From: Aphelidium insulamus
Lineage: Eukaryota > Aphelidiomycota > Aphelidea > Aphelidiaceae
Direction of reading: 5' to 3'
NCBI GenBank assembly: GCA_036784855.1
Contig: JAZDSV010000108.1
Coordinates: 1-25,054, forward strand
Length of the DNA stretch: 25,054 nt
The notes below the pieces were generated by a model that did not search any database, was not told where the DNA came from, and saw nothing but the letters and a program-made list of their open reading frames with translations. Position numbers and translations under genes: made by a program. This document shows, piece by piece, positions 9,588 through 23,977 of this stretch (positions are counted from its first letter, which is position 1; each line of letters begins with the position of its first letter).

Positions 9588-12322
9588 TCACCTGCTATTC
9601 ACAGCTCGTTTGAAGCGGGCGCACGTGAGCACACTGAGCACCTGCCACGCCCAATATGAGCAACCGCATACGATTCCCACCAGATAATTCAGCACAATGT
9701 TGAGCCACACAAATACAATCAGCGTCTTCTGGCGCTTCACCGGATCCGCCCACCACTCCCAGCTGAATATGGTGTCTGATGCGTTGGACGAGATTGGCGG
9801 ACTGTCGGGTGCCAGGCCGGATGGAATGTTCAGCGCGTCACGCGAGTAGTAGTCGAACTGGTATAACTGTCCCAAGGCGTATCCCAGCGCCGCCAGTGCA
9901 AACATGGCGTACACTCCAAACACCGCCGTAATGAACGGGTGGAATGTTTTACGCAGTGCTGCGCGCAACACTCGTCGAAATGAGATATGTCGGCCAGTTT
10001 CACCGGAGGGCAGTTTGGTTTTGCGCAGCTGCATCCGGAGATGGGTAATGTGCAGCGGCAAGTTGACCAGCACGTTGGTGGTAAGGCCGATCACCGGACT
10101 GACGGCCATCACAGCCAGCACCATATTCATCAAAGTGGTCATGATGAACAGCTTTTCCTGTTTGAATACAAGCACCTCGTAGAGCAGGAAGGCGTTCGTT
10201 GCCAAGTCGAAAATAAGTAAAAGGAGTTTGATCATCACAATTACAGTCAGCAGGTATGCATGCTTCTTGGTTACTAGTACCTGCACAGGAATTGATATAA
10301 TTATTATAAAAAATGCACACCATTCACAATTTACCCGACTGAGACGTAAAAAGTGCAAGAGAATAGTTAAAAAGAGCGTGCCGACAAATATGGCCAGCAT
10401 TGTCAGGTTGGCCGCGTGCGCGTCCAGATCCAGACCCAGGCTGGCCAGTGGGACGCCATTCTGGCTGACGGCCTTGTTGCTACTCACCACCTCGGACATG
10501 CGGAATCCGTACAATTTCAAGATGACATTCGCCAGCACCGGCGTCATGTCCATAATCAACTCGTGGTCTGCAACCAAGTTCCAGATGGAAAATGTGCGGG
10601 TGAACGGGTCCCAGTGCTTGACTGCCACGAGTGTAAGAAAACAATAGAATATGAATAACAAACAAGAGTACAACACGAACCATCCCAAAACACCCACAAG
10701 ACTTGGGGAAATGCCTTGACGAGTGTAATCAACAGGTCAAGACAAAGAAAGGCCAGCGTGGCGTAAAAGTACGACTTGGCGCCCAGCTCCATGTACACCG
10801 GACTGTTCCACAGCGATGTCACCAAGTATACTCCGTACGACGTAGTGCCCAGTGATCGGGCAACTGCACAGATGATTTAGTCAAAATTGAGATATGATGC
10901 ACAACGAATATGGTACTTACAGTTAATGATGCGAAATATCCGGGCCCAGCGCCGTTGCGATGAAGAGTTGGCCTTGACGACGGAAACGGCAGCGCTGTGC
11001 TTGGCGGACTGGCTAAACTTCTTTATCAGATCCTCTTTGCAGCGCACGGGCGCACTGTAGATGTCCTCTTCCAGAATGTTGGAGGGTGACGAGTACGCGG
11101 TGGCGGTGTCATCATCGCCGTCCGTAGATGGCAGCGAACTGAATGATACTTGACTCTCCTGTTTGATGGGATGGTAGCCGGAGGCGCCGCGCTCACTGGC
11201 AATAATGTGAGCACCATCGTGCTGTGTGTTTGTCGAGCGGCGGCCATCGTTGATGCGGGTGCTGCCGGAAGCGCCGGAGCTGCTGCTGTCTGGCGGGGAC
11301 ACAGCCGGAATCTTGCTCTTCTTACTTTTGTGACTTGACTGAGGGAACGACATCGCGGGTTTGGGCTTCTTGGGCTGTGTCGACTGTTGTACGGGCATCT
11401 GTGTGGTTGTGGTTACGGCGGCCGGAGCGGGGTTGGGCTTCAGGGCAGGGCGGCGTCTGTCAGGGATAGTCTTCATGGCAAACATTCCGGATCCAGGCTC
11501 GCTCGTGCTGTGCACATACTCGATGTCGGGAGCTTGATCATCTTCACTATCAGCACCTACAACCTCCGGCACGCCGACATCAATTTCGACGGGCAAGAAA
11601 TCAGGCGGCGGAATACTTGCGCGAACTGACGGGACAAAGCCATCCCCAAGGCCAGCAGACTTGTCCAGCACCGATGACAGTTCCCCACTGCTATCACTGA
11701 CCGGCGAGTGCACTCTGTCCGCGCAAAAGGTAAACACATCACGGCTACCCGCCGGTTCTCCGGCCACACAGTGTTGCCGATCGTGCGGCATGGCGGGCGG
11801 ATCGCGGCGCATAAATGGCCTCGGGGTGACAGCACCATCACCATAGTCATCCATCAACATCACATCACCGTCACTCCACTGATGGACTTCTGCCGGCGGC
11901 CGTCGCTTGTCGGGCAGTGCCGAGTCGCTGCCGTAGCCGTCATTATTTCCCGGCAACAACGATGCCACAGACTCGCGATTCTCCATCGCAGTCAGCGTGG
12001 GTATGGCGCTGCTCCGTGCAGCAATGGTGAGAGGTGGTGGCACATGCGATGCAGCCACCACAGCATCCGCCCGCTCAAACAGCCGGCGCACGGTCGCATC
12101 CACGCGGGCTGGGTCGACGGCTTCACCAGCTGAAGGACCATCATGCGTGAGTGGCACCAATGAAGGGTGCTTGTGCCTCGAGACTGCATCCACGAGTGCA
12201 CCACCCGGCAATGGAGGCAGCTCGCGGTGATGCGCGCGTGGACGGCGCCTCTCTGCCGTCTGCATTAAATACTGCACGTTAATCAACAGGTTGCCACAAT
12301 TGCAATGCACACATATGGGCAT
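9588..12322 (-). CDS. Six-helix membrane protein with long disordered N-terminus, unknown family, 4 exons
   Basis: Family not recognised. Model on the minus strand: 10921..12322, 10681..10863, 10335..10621, 9588..10280; 854 residues. Residues 1-450 are polar and Pro/Ser/Asp-rich with no helix-forming hydrophobic stretch, probably a disordered cytosolic region with phosphorylation sites. The remainder has about six hydrophobic segments: SYFYATLAFLCLDLLITLV, LTMLAIFVGTLFLTILL, AYLLTVIVMIKLLLLIF, a segment around MNMVLAVMAVSPVIGL, AVFGVYAMFALAALGYAL, and TLIVFVWLNIVLNYLVGIV. The intron between the first and second is T-rich and itself hydrophobic when translated. The 54-base last intron is a multiple of three with no stop, so retention would add 18 residues. 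Start uncertain: an upstream ATG at 12322 or an internal one at about 12265 (MQTAERRRP) are alternatives, and a 5' exon cannot be excluded. A transporter or scaffold role would be a guess. Confidence 0.7.
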
Positions 12323-12799
12323 CTGTTGCCAAGTATCGCCTGCGTATATCGCTTAGCTCTATAAAAGTATCCGTCGAGTTGGTGTGGTTTACCGCCTGCG
12401 ACATATGCAGACCATAATTGGTACTTTGGCTCCTCCAAGTGCAGCTTAGCGTTCTATCTCGCAAATTACTTGATCAACTTGAAAATCTACGAAATCTGCC
12501 TGCCAACAACTTGAGGGTATGGTTTGGTATGGACAACTGGTGCAGGTATGGTTTATTAGCCAAATTTACATACATATCATGATGAACAACTCTCCAACCA
12601 TTTATGCCATCTCCACAGTGTAACAGATGTATGTATGTGTACCGTCTTATTTGTGCCCTTCGGTGTGTTTCGCCTTTCCCTGCTGGCAATGCGGCGCACG
12701 CTTAAATGTAGTCAGTCAGTCTCTACTCGTAAATATGTGTGAAGCTTGCATATACAATATAATATGCTATATATGCTATATATACAGCTTGCATATACA

Positions 12800-12837
<38 letters not shown>

Positions 12838-12859
12838 GATGTTAACACCATTATCTACT
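12323..12859. other. Intergenic region, AT-rich with repeats
   Basis: No confident gene. It carries the promoter side of the minus-strand membrane-protein gene and the 3' flank of the glutaredoxin-like gene. A short minus-strand open frame (12279-12464) could be an upstream exon, but no frame-keeping GT donor to the next acceptor was found. A 22-base direct repeat and an AT microsatellite lie near 12744-12832. Confidence 0.4.
12744..12832. repeat. 22-base direct repeat and (AT)n tract
   Basis: The 22-base unit starting GCTTGCATATACAATATA occurs exactly at 12744-12765 and again at 12787-12808, separated by a doubled TGCTATATA motif. The second copy runs into about 14 AT units ending near 12832. 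It looks like slippage-driven low-complexity growth. Confidence 0.85.
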
Positions 12860-13314
12860 TTAGTTCAGTCTGTTGGATAAGAGCTCCAGCAAGCGCTGCT
12901 CATCCACCCGATGCATCATGACACGGCGCCCGTTCACGTGCAGCACCGGCACGTCTGGTACAGTTGTGTGTGAGTGTGTGTGAGTGTGCATAGAGTAGTG
13001 TGAATAGTGCGGCACTCACCAAATGTGTACACTTGCCACTCATCGCGGTGCTGCGGCAAGTCAATATCGACCACATCCAGCTGGCAGGCATGCTTTGTGC
13101 CTGACAGCTCTGCTCCCAGCTTGAGGCGCACGCGGTCCACGGCGCCTCTGGCATCGTCGCACAGTGAGCAATTCTTGCGCGTGAACAGGGTCAGAGCCGG
13201 CGGGGAATTGACATTGGCAGTGGCACTGGTGCCACATGAACGGCGGCATGCACTAAGAAGAAGGTGTGCGTGGCCACTGCGGCGATATGCGGGCGCCAGC
13301 GCGTGTCGCAGCAT
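12860..13314 (-). CDS. Glutaredoxin-like (DUF836-type) thiol protein, likely mitochondrial, 2 exons
   Basis: Thioredoxin-fold protein of the small glutaredoxin-like family that includes human C5orf63; the biochemical role of the family is poorly known. Model on the minus strand: 13020..13314 and 12860..12954; 129 residues. The first ~37 residues (MLRHALAPAYRRSGHAHLLL and a following Ser/Ala/Arg stretch) are acid-free and Arg-rich, a good mitochondrial targeting sequence. LTLFTRKNCSLCDDAR carries the CxxC site (C49, C52), followed by DVVDIDLP, the cis-Pro segment DVPVLHVNG and the diagnostic RVMMHRVDEQRLLELL end. The intron is rich in CACACA. The gene is head-to-head with XPO6, 200 bases between start codons. 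Confidence 0.85.
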
Positions 13315-13317
13315 ATC

Positions 13318-13362
<45 letters not shown>

Positions 13363-13514
13363 CCCCTTGTCCAACTTCACTGTGCAAAAGTATTTAGCTG
13401 TCTCACACACACTCACACACAGGCGGCTACATATACATACACAGGCACACGCACACACGCAGGCAAAGAGAGCTTGACGGGCACACCCACATTACATTTC
13501 ACCCTGTACTCCAC
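13315..13514. promoter_or_regulatory. Bidirectional promoter region with (GT)n tract
   Basis: The 200 bases between the divergent glutaredoxin-like and XPO6 start codons must contain both promoters. About 20 uninterrupted GT units (13321-13361) begin within ten bases of the glutaredoxin-like ATG, and a degenerate CACACA run lies nearer XPO6 (13404-13460). No TATA box is seen. Confidence 0.5.
13321..13361. repeat. (GT)n microsatellite
   Basis: About 41 bases of uninterrupted GT. It is effectively the 5' leader of the glutaredoxin-like mRNA on the minus strand (as CA units), ending seven bases before its ATG. Confidence 0.95.
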
Positions 13515-16500
13515 ATGAGCGGCACAGAGCTGGAGGGCGCGGTGCGGCAGTTCTTTGACCCCAGCATTCCGTATGGCCGCAAGCGGGACATTGGTGCGTG
13601 TGGTGCCCTGCACCTCCCCGTTCTGGCCACCACTCATTGTCTGTGTGTGCAGAGGCATCGTTGACACAGTTTCGCGCACAGCCAGACTCGTGGCGGCAGT
13701 GTGAGTCGCTGCTGGTGGCGTCCACGGCTGCACAGGCCTCCGACTCCCGTGCCAACATCCAGTGGTTCTGTCTGTCTGTGCTGGAGGTGCGTGGTGGATG
13801 TGTATGTACATATATCTTGGATGCTGGCTTATACTCTCTCTAATAGGAGGCCGTGGTGCGTCACTGGCTCAAGTTGGCGCCGGGTGACCGCGAACACATC
13901 AAACAGTTTGTTGTGGGGTTCCTGGGCGCGCACCACGCCTCCCTCCCCGCCTACGTGCTCAACAAGCTGGTCAAGCTGGTGTCGGTATGCACCTTATATA
14001 CATGTATCTAGTTTATGTTGTAGTTACATATTATATATAGGAACTGGGACGGCGAACATGGCCCGACAACTTTCCCGAGCTGTTGCCCACCATTCAGACA
14101 TTTCTGTTTGATCGCACCGCACGCAACGCCGGTCTCTGTCTGCTGAAAACAGTGTGCGAGGATTTCTCTGGTGGCGGCGCTGGTCCGGCTGCCTCGGCGC
14201 CGCGGATCTATCTGCCGGCCGCGCGCTGTCAGGAGCTGCGGATGCGTTTCATGCAGCACGTGCCGGGCATACTGGTGCTGATGAAGCAGATACTGGACGA
14301 TGCGTACGTGCGGCCCAACAGCGGCAGCCATCAGCGCTCCGTGTCCGCCACTGTCACGCCCATCACGCCGCTGTCGGCATCCGTGTACGCATTTGCATCG
14401 CCGCAGCTGGCCGGCAACGCGCTCTACTCACCACCACCACGCGGGGAAATTGATGCCGAGACACAGCTGACGTGCTTGGCCGCGATGGAGGTGCTGATGC
14501 AGCTCTTCACCTGGATCCCGCTGTCGGAACATGTCGGCATGCCCCTGCTCGACACGCTGCTCAAATTCCTGCAACTCAATGATAGTGCCAATGCGGTACT
14601 GGGCGTGCACGGCATGGCCTGCGTGGAGGAGCTGGTGTCGCGCAAGTGGGCACCGGACCGTGCGGCCGACTGTCTTATGCTCCTCTTTCAATACGTCATG
14701 GAAATGTATTGAATCGTGCGCTATCTGTCTGTGAACATAAGTATTGACCTTTTCGCCGCAGATTAAAGTTCTTGACGACAAATTCATCCGGCGGTGACGA
14801 CAACAAGATGGACGACTTGGACGAAGATTATCGCGCAAAATTCACTTCATTTTTGTGCGCTCTGGTGCGCAACCATCTGCATCGTCTTGTCGAGAATCGT
14901 GACTTTCCATTCTCCACCTTTATGGAACTTGTCTACAATTACACGTTCCAACAGGTTGGTATTGAACGCTACTGTGTAAAACACTACCCTAACGCGCTAC
15001 CCATACAGCCGAATGTACATTCAATGCGCGAATGCTTGGCTCTGTGGGAATTCTTTGTGGACTTTGTTGTGACTCAGTATCAGGCGGGCAGTTCGTCGTA
15101 CGCAGATCGCTTTAAAGGCGGTCTGTTGAACTTTATGAATGAGTTGGTTCGAAAGATGCAATACTTGCAAAACACTTCGGAGCTGAGTGACTTGGAGGAC
15201 TCGGAGGAGAATGAGAATGGCCTCACGGACTATGACCAGTTTCTCGATGAGCTGCTGGAGATTATCGCCCAAATGGCTCATTTGTACCCGACGGAAGTGG
15301 TCCCTCTGCTCTACAGTCAATTGGAATCACTCGAGGATTCATTCACTGCCATCTGTGTCGCTACTCGCGATGGTAATATAAAATGACTGTGCTTTTGGTT
15401 TTAATTCTACGTAGATAATCGCCCTATGGCTGAGACTGCACGAATTCATTATGTCTTCAAGGACATGCGCACGCTGTTGCGCGTCTTTGGCAGACTGTCA
15501 GAGGCTTTTAGCGATAATTTTTCCGGTTATTTTCAGTCTACTCTGTCAATGCTGCAACGATACGTAGAAGTACTTCGAGTGGCCTTGCAAGCATTTCCAA
15601 ACTACAACGATTTTGGCGATTTTCCAAAGCTGTTCGTATTTGTGTATTATTTATTGACTCAAAACGCTTATTTTGCACAGATGTGCCGAACTGTACTCGG
15701 TATTCCAAGCGTACGTGCACTGGCTTTCAATTTTGTCTCGGGAAGCGAAAAGTGAAACATCTCTGCTTGCGCCGCTGGATTCCCTGGTTTCAACAATACT
15801 AGAAGCTTGCATTGCTGTGCTGCAGAGCAACGTTCCCGCCCGCATAGCAATTGCAGCGTCGAGCCTATTTCAATCCATCTGCATCACCGTGAAGCCGGCA
15901 AATCTATTCAGCTACACCGCGGTCGCCGAGTTCATCTCCAACATCCATCAAGTGGCGCTCCCGCTTCCCAAACAGGCCAAGTCCAATCTGTACTGCGCTT
16001 CCGCCAATGCTTGCCTCAATCTCTTGCCGGGCAGTGAACAGGTACACTTCTATTTATTAGCCATTGATGTCAACACTATCTGTTGTGTAGGAAGTCGCGG
16101 CGCAATTCAATTCTTTTGTTGCCGGACTAACGGGACCATTCATCGAATTATCGACAGATTCAACATTTTTTTCTGGGCGACGTTTTGAAACTTCCGAAGG
16201 TAAGCGTAATAGTTGTATTAAATTCACTGACAGCCCATTTAGTGCAAGAAAAAGTCGTCCATGTCATCATTGCCCTGACTTCCCTCATCGATAGCGTGCA
16301 AGGCGAGAAAAGCTCCATCAAGCTTGTTCTGTATTCGACTGTCAAGGACGCGCTTCCATTTTCACTGGCATTGTTTCGCTCATATTTAAATGATCGCACG
16401 CTGACAGAAGTGATGATGGAGATGTTTGTAGCGCTATTCCGATCGCTTCGAAAGCAAATGGGCGCGCAAACAGCGTCTAATGTGCTTTCGGAATTCATCT

Positions 16501-17491
16501 CAATTCTATCCACAGAGCAGATACGGTGCTTTCTTGCTGAAGACAGCAGTGCCGGAGCTGAACTTATTGAGAAGTTCATCGAGCTCCTCAAGTTGCTTGT
16601 TGAAGATAATTCTCGCGCATTCGACTCGCTCACACCGAGTGTGGTGTCATTCTGTATCGATAGCTGTGGTCTGGTGCTCAAAGAAAGCGATGTAGGTTTT
16701 ATGGTGCTTGATTGCTCGGTTATTGAGATCTCAGACGGCCGCCCGAGATCATGTCGCTTCTTCGTACTTTCCTCTCGTGCACAGCCTTTTGGTACACAAC
16801 TGGAAATACTTTTTCCCTGCTACTACTATTCATTCAAGCGGTGATGCTACGACTGCACCTACGGCACAGAACCGTGCATTCTCGGCACTACTGGAGATGT
16901 TCATTGTTTTTTTCAAGGAGCCGTCGCCCGAATTGTACAGAAATAATTTGTCGATATTGACGGACATTAACGCCAAGTGCCGACTCTACGCTAATGTAAG
17001 AGGTTTTTACGTGCCATTACGTTGCATTGCGTCTAACGACATTTAGCCATTTTTCAAACATAGTATGCTTCAAGTATTTGTGAACGTTTTGCTGGCAGAC
17101 CTGCTGGCACGGTCACATGAAACCACCCAAGAGGAGACGGTGCTAACGCTTTTTTCATTAGCTAGTATGTTTGCCCAAGTAATTTTAAGCGTCGCTTAAC
17201 CTTTTAGCATCGGATTTTAACTCCTTTCGCGAGACAGTAAGTATTCACCGTAACCCTGAAATTTAAATCACGGTTAGTGCTTGCCGCAATTCTTCGGCAC
17301 TCAGCCCATTCCCGCTGAATGTCGCGATCTTTTGTGCAAGGAATTTACCGGAGAGCAGGTCCGCTTATTATATTCACACAATACTTATTTACTTGACTGA
17401 CCAACAGGATTTGGCGAGTTTTCGCTATTCAATCGACAAGTGCATCGGAGATTTAAGGTTTTACTTGGACGCAAACTCTTTTCAAATATAA
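13515..17491 (+). CDS. XPO6: Exportin-6, 15 exons
   Basis: Importin-beta-type RanGTP-dependent export receptor; the animal protein removes actin-profilin from the nucleus. Model: join(13515..13593,13653..13786,13847..13984,14041..14705,14762..14954,15009..15372,15415..15631,15681..16041,16091..16199,16243..16691,16735..16995,17047..17164,17208..17236,17278..17358,17408..17491); 1093 residues (human 1125), all phases consistent. The N-terminus (YGRKRDIEASLTQFRAQPDSW) matches the importin-beta N-terminal region of XPO6; FTWIPLSEHV, LDEDYRAKFTSFL, YVHWLSI, LRKQMGAQ, LVHNWKYFF, LQVFVNVLLADLLARSHE and the end SIDKCIGDLRFYL match XPO6 rather than other exportins. All 14 introns are GT-AG, 41-60 bases; intron 5 (14955..15008) is a stop-free multiple of three, and exon 13 is 29 bases. 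Intron 7 could alternatively start at 15644. Convergent with USP7, 73 bases apart. Confidence 0.93.
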
Positions 17492-17564
17492 AACATCACA
17501 ATCTGTCATGTTCCATTTTATGAGTTTGTGCGCGGTGAAATTTGCATGCTTGGTGGCGGCGCAG
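17492..17564. terminator. Shared 3' flank of convergent XPO6 and USP7
   Basis: 73 bases between the convergent stop codons. The XPO6 stop is embedded in AAATATAAAACATC, an AT-rich element that could direct 3' processing. mRNA ends of the two genes very probably overlap. Confidence 0.4.
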
Positions 17565-21779
<4,215 letters not shown>

Positions 21780-21867
21780 TTGAAGTGTCCGAATACGATT
21801 TAATTTAAAATGTGCGCAACACATGGCAGATTGAATGGAGCGGTGCAACAACAGTTATAATAACTTG

Positions 21868-21961
21868 TGCAGCAACAGTCAATGCAGCAACAGTTTATGC
21901 CTACAACAGCCTATACATACAACGGTCTATGCATACAACAGTCTACGCATACAACAGTCTA
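21868..21961. repeat. Degenerate 15-16-bp tandem array (6 units)
   Basis: Six consecutive units of the type TGCATACAACAGTCTA fill most of the gap between the GH26-like stop (21985) and USP7 start (21779). The last two differ at a single base, while the first two are 15 bases and more divergent (TGCAGCAACAGT core), as expected of a minisatellite growing from the right. Confidence 0.85.
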
Positions 21962-21984
21962 TTTCATGGTGCATCATCGCCTTA

Positions 21985-23330
21985 TTAGGTGAAACATTGA
22001 AAATCCTCTCGTAGCTCATCAAACTGCATCCAACCGAAAACTTGCTGAGCGTCACCAGGACCATCATAATGGTCCTTGGTTACTTCGAGGAAACTGATAA
22101 ACTTTATAGTATCTCCATGGTTGCGAAGCGCTGCAACGATGCTATCCAACCACTGCCGCTTCCAATTCAGCATTACGCTGCGAGAAGCTGTTTCCGGAAC
22201 GGGACTTGAAATCTCTGAGATACCAAACGGTTCTTTGTAGCGATTCACGAATGGTCCCATCACCTTGCCTAGCCGATCGCTCAACTCATCAACAGCAATA
22301 TCGTTTTTAAGAACACGAGGCGCATTTTCAGTCAGCGCAAACAGGTCAACAGAACCATCACCTGGATAGTACTTGTCTATGTCGGATGTAAGCGCATCGT
22401 ACGGATTGATGGGAGCAAACATCATTGAATAGCCCCCCTTTTTTTTTAGTGCACTCGACATTTCTTGAAAAGTTTCTTTGTATTTTTTGGCATCTTTAAA
22501 CCAAGGATACCAATCCCCGTTCATTTCGTGAGCCCATCGTACCCAGACAGTCTGCACACCGCTTGCACTTTTCGCCTTGTCGAGCTGCTTTGCAATCTTT
22601 TGGATTGCATCAGAATTAATTGAGTCCCATTCGAATGGCTCTAGTGTCACCATGACTAGGGACGACTTTGCCTTACTCTTTGCCTTTTTCATGAAATTCA
22701 CCAAATCATTCGTGTTTTCTTCAATGATTCCGGCATGGTGTACCTTGAAAAATTCGGAGTAAAAGTCCAGTTTCGGCGCAGCTCCCAGATTGTCGAAGGT
22801 GCCGCCAACCTTCAAAAAGGGAAATTCGCCTTTCGAGCAGCCGCTTACATTTCCGTTACCATCGCGGCCGCCTTTGCCACCGCCTTTGCCGCCTTTACCG
22901 CCTTTACCACCTTTGCCGCCTTTACCGCCTTTGCCGCCTTTACCACCTTTACCGCCTTTACCGCCTTTCCCGCCTTTCTTGCCTCCACGGCCTTTGCCGC
23001 CTTTGCCGCCTTTCTTGCCTCCACGGCGTCGTTTTTTAGGCTTTCTTTTAGGCTTTCTTTTTTCTTTTTCTCTTTCTTCTTCTTCTTGTTACGGCGTTTC
23101 TTTTTGCCGCCATTGCGCTTCTTCGGGCTACGCTTCTGAAGCGACACCGAGCTGGATGGCGCGACAGTCAATTGCTTTTTGTCACCATCATCCACAGCGA
23201 TTACATCCTGCGAGTACGATGTGCGTACAGTTGTTGCTGTCACTTCCGAGGCGTGCGCATTGTTTACATTGGCCACCGCGGCATAGCCCAGGACAGTTGT
23301 AGTTAAAGTCACCAGAGATAGGATACGCAT
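21985..23330 (-). CDS. Secreted GH26-like protein with polybasic Gly-Gly-Lys tract; frame break in A-run
   Basis: Likely secreted glycoside hydrolase family 26-like protein (GH26 enzymes mostly cut beta-mannans; the substrate here is unknown). A single exon of about 448 residues if one base is added back. Order: signal peptide (MRILSLVTLTTTVLGYAAV), acidic/polar pro-region, KR-S-P Kex2-like site near residue 70, a Lys/Arg-only stretch, about 20 short Gly-Gly-Lys-type repeats, then SGCSKG and the catalytic domain. WVRWAHEMNGDWYPW carries the GH26 acid/base Glu motif (R-x-x-H-E-x-N-G); EPFGISEISSP fits the nucleophile strand. The signal and repeats/catalytic domain are in different frames: a -1 shift at the T-runs 23058-23069 (A-runs in sense) is needed. 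The sense TATAAATT at 23387-23394 is 57 bases upstream of the ATG. Head-to-head with a paralogue at 23978. Confidence 0.8.
22850..23110 (-). repeat. Lys/Arg and Gly-Gly-Lys coding repeats
   Basis: The coding strand is built of GGCGGYAAA-type 9-base units (Gly-Gly-Lys) preceded by an almost pure Lys/Arg block with A5 and A6 runs. The near-identical codons (GGC, GGT, AAA, AAG) show recent tandem expansion. On the opposite strand the same DNA reads as a Pro/Leu/Phe-rich open frame, which is a shadow. Confidence 0.85.
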
Positions 23331-23977
23331 TGCTGCTAATTACACGCAAAGTTCTGATGACGAGAATGCACACGCGAAGATGGCCGAATTTATATTTTTT
23401 CACGTTACACACTGTACCGCCAAACTGAGCGGGGATTCGCGCATATGGTGCCACCAGTATATTGGCAGAGAAGCCGTGGGATTGGGCACCGCGGTCGCAC
23501 GGAGTACAACACGGACGTGCCCGCAGCAGATTGGCCAGTGCGTAATATTAATTTAGAACTCGTGACTGACACGTGACCGCCCCTTGTGCTGCTTCAGATC
23601 TGCGTTTAGTGACCTTACTGCTGCTGCGAAGGCGCGGTATCACTGGCAACACTTTTCTTGATCGCAGTGAACGGATTGACAGCGAGTATGAATATTCTGT
23701 ACAGAGTCAGCGGCTTATCCAGGCAGTCAGCCAACCAACCAACCAAAGCACGGCAATATGAAACCGGCTTAATGCAATTAATGCAACGGCCGAAACCGAT
23801 TGGCGAGTGGCGGGCGGCCAATTGGCGCGCCGATAGCGTAACACCTGCTACATCGGTGTGACACACGGTGTAACGCACCACAAACATAAATAGCGACCGC
23901 GTGCGCACAAGTCTCCACTCACGCTACCATTACGCGATAAACAATATTACTAATAATAACAACTAATATTGCCCGCA
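23331..23977. promoter_or_regulatory. Shared intergenic promoter of the divergent GH26-like pair
   Basis: No gene is seen in these 647 bases. TATA-like elements face outward on both sides: TATAAATT on the minus strand at 23387-23394 and CATAAATAG on the plus strand at 23885-23893. Between them are a CACGTG E-box (23570-23575), an ACCAACCAACCAACC run (about 23732-23747), and a cluster of CCAAT/ATTGG motifs including CCAATTGGCGCGCC (about 23818-23831). The layout suggests co-regulation of the two paralogues. Confidence 0.5.

Noticed and set aside
12279-12464. Upstream exon for the six-helix membrane protein
   Set aside because: No GT donor in the required phase connects it to the acceptor before TATTTAATGCAG; a GC donor is possible but weak.
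22735-23302. Plus-strand Pro/Leu- and Phe/Ala-rich open frames over the GH26-like repeats
   Set aside because: They are antisense shadows of the Gly-Gly-Lys coding repeats; they lack a domain and their composition follows from the repeat.
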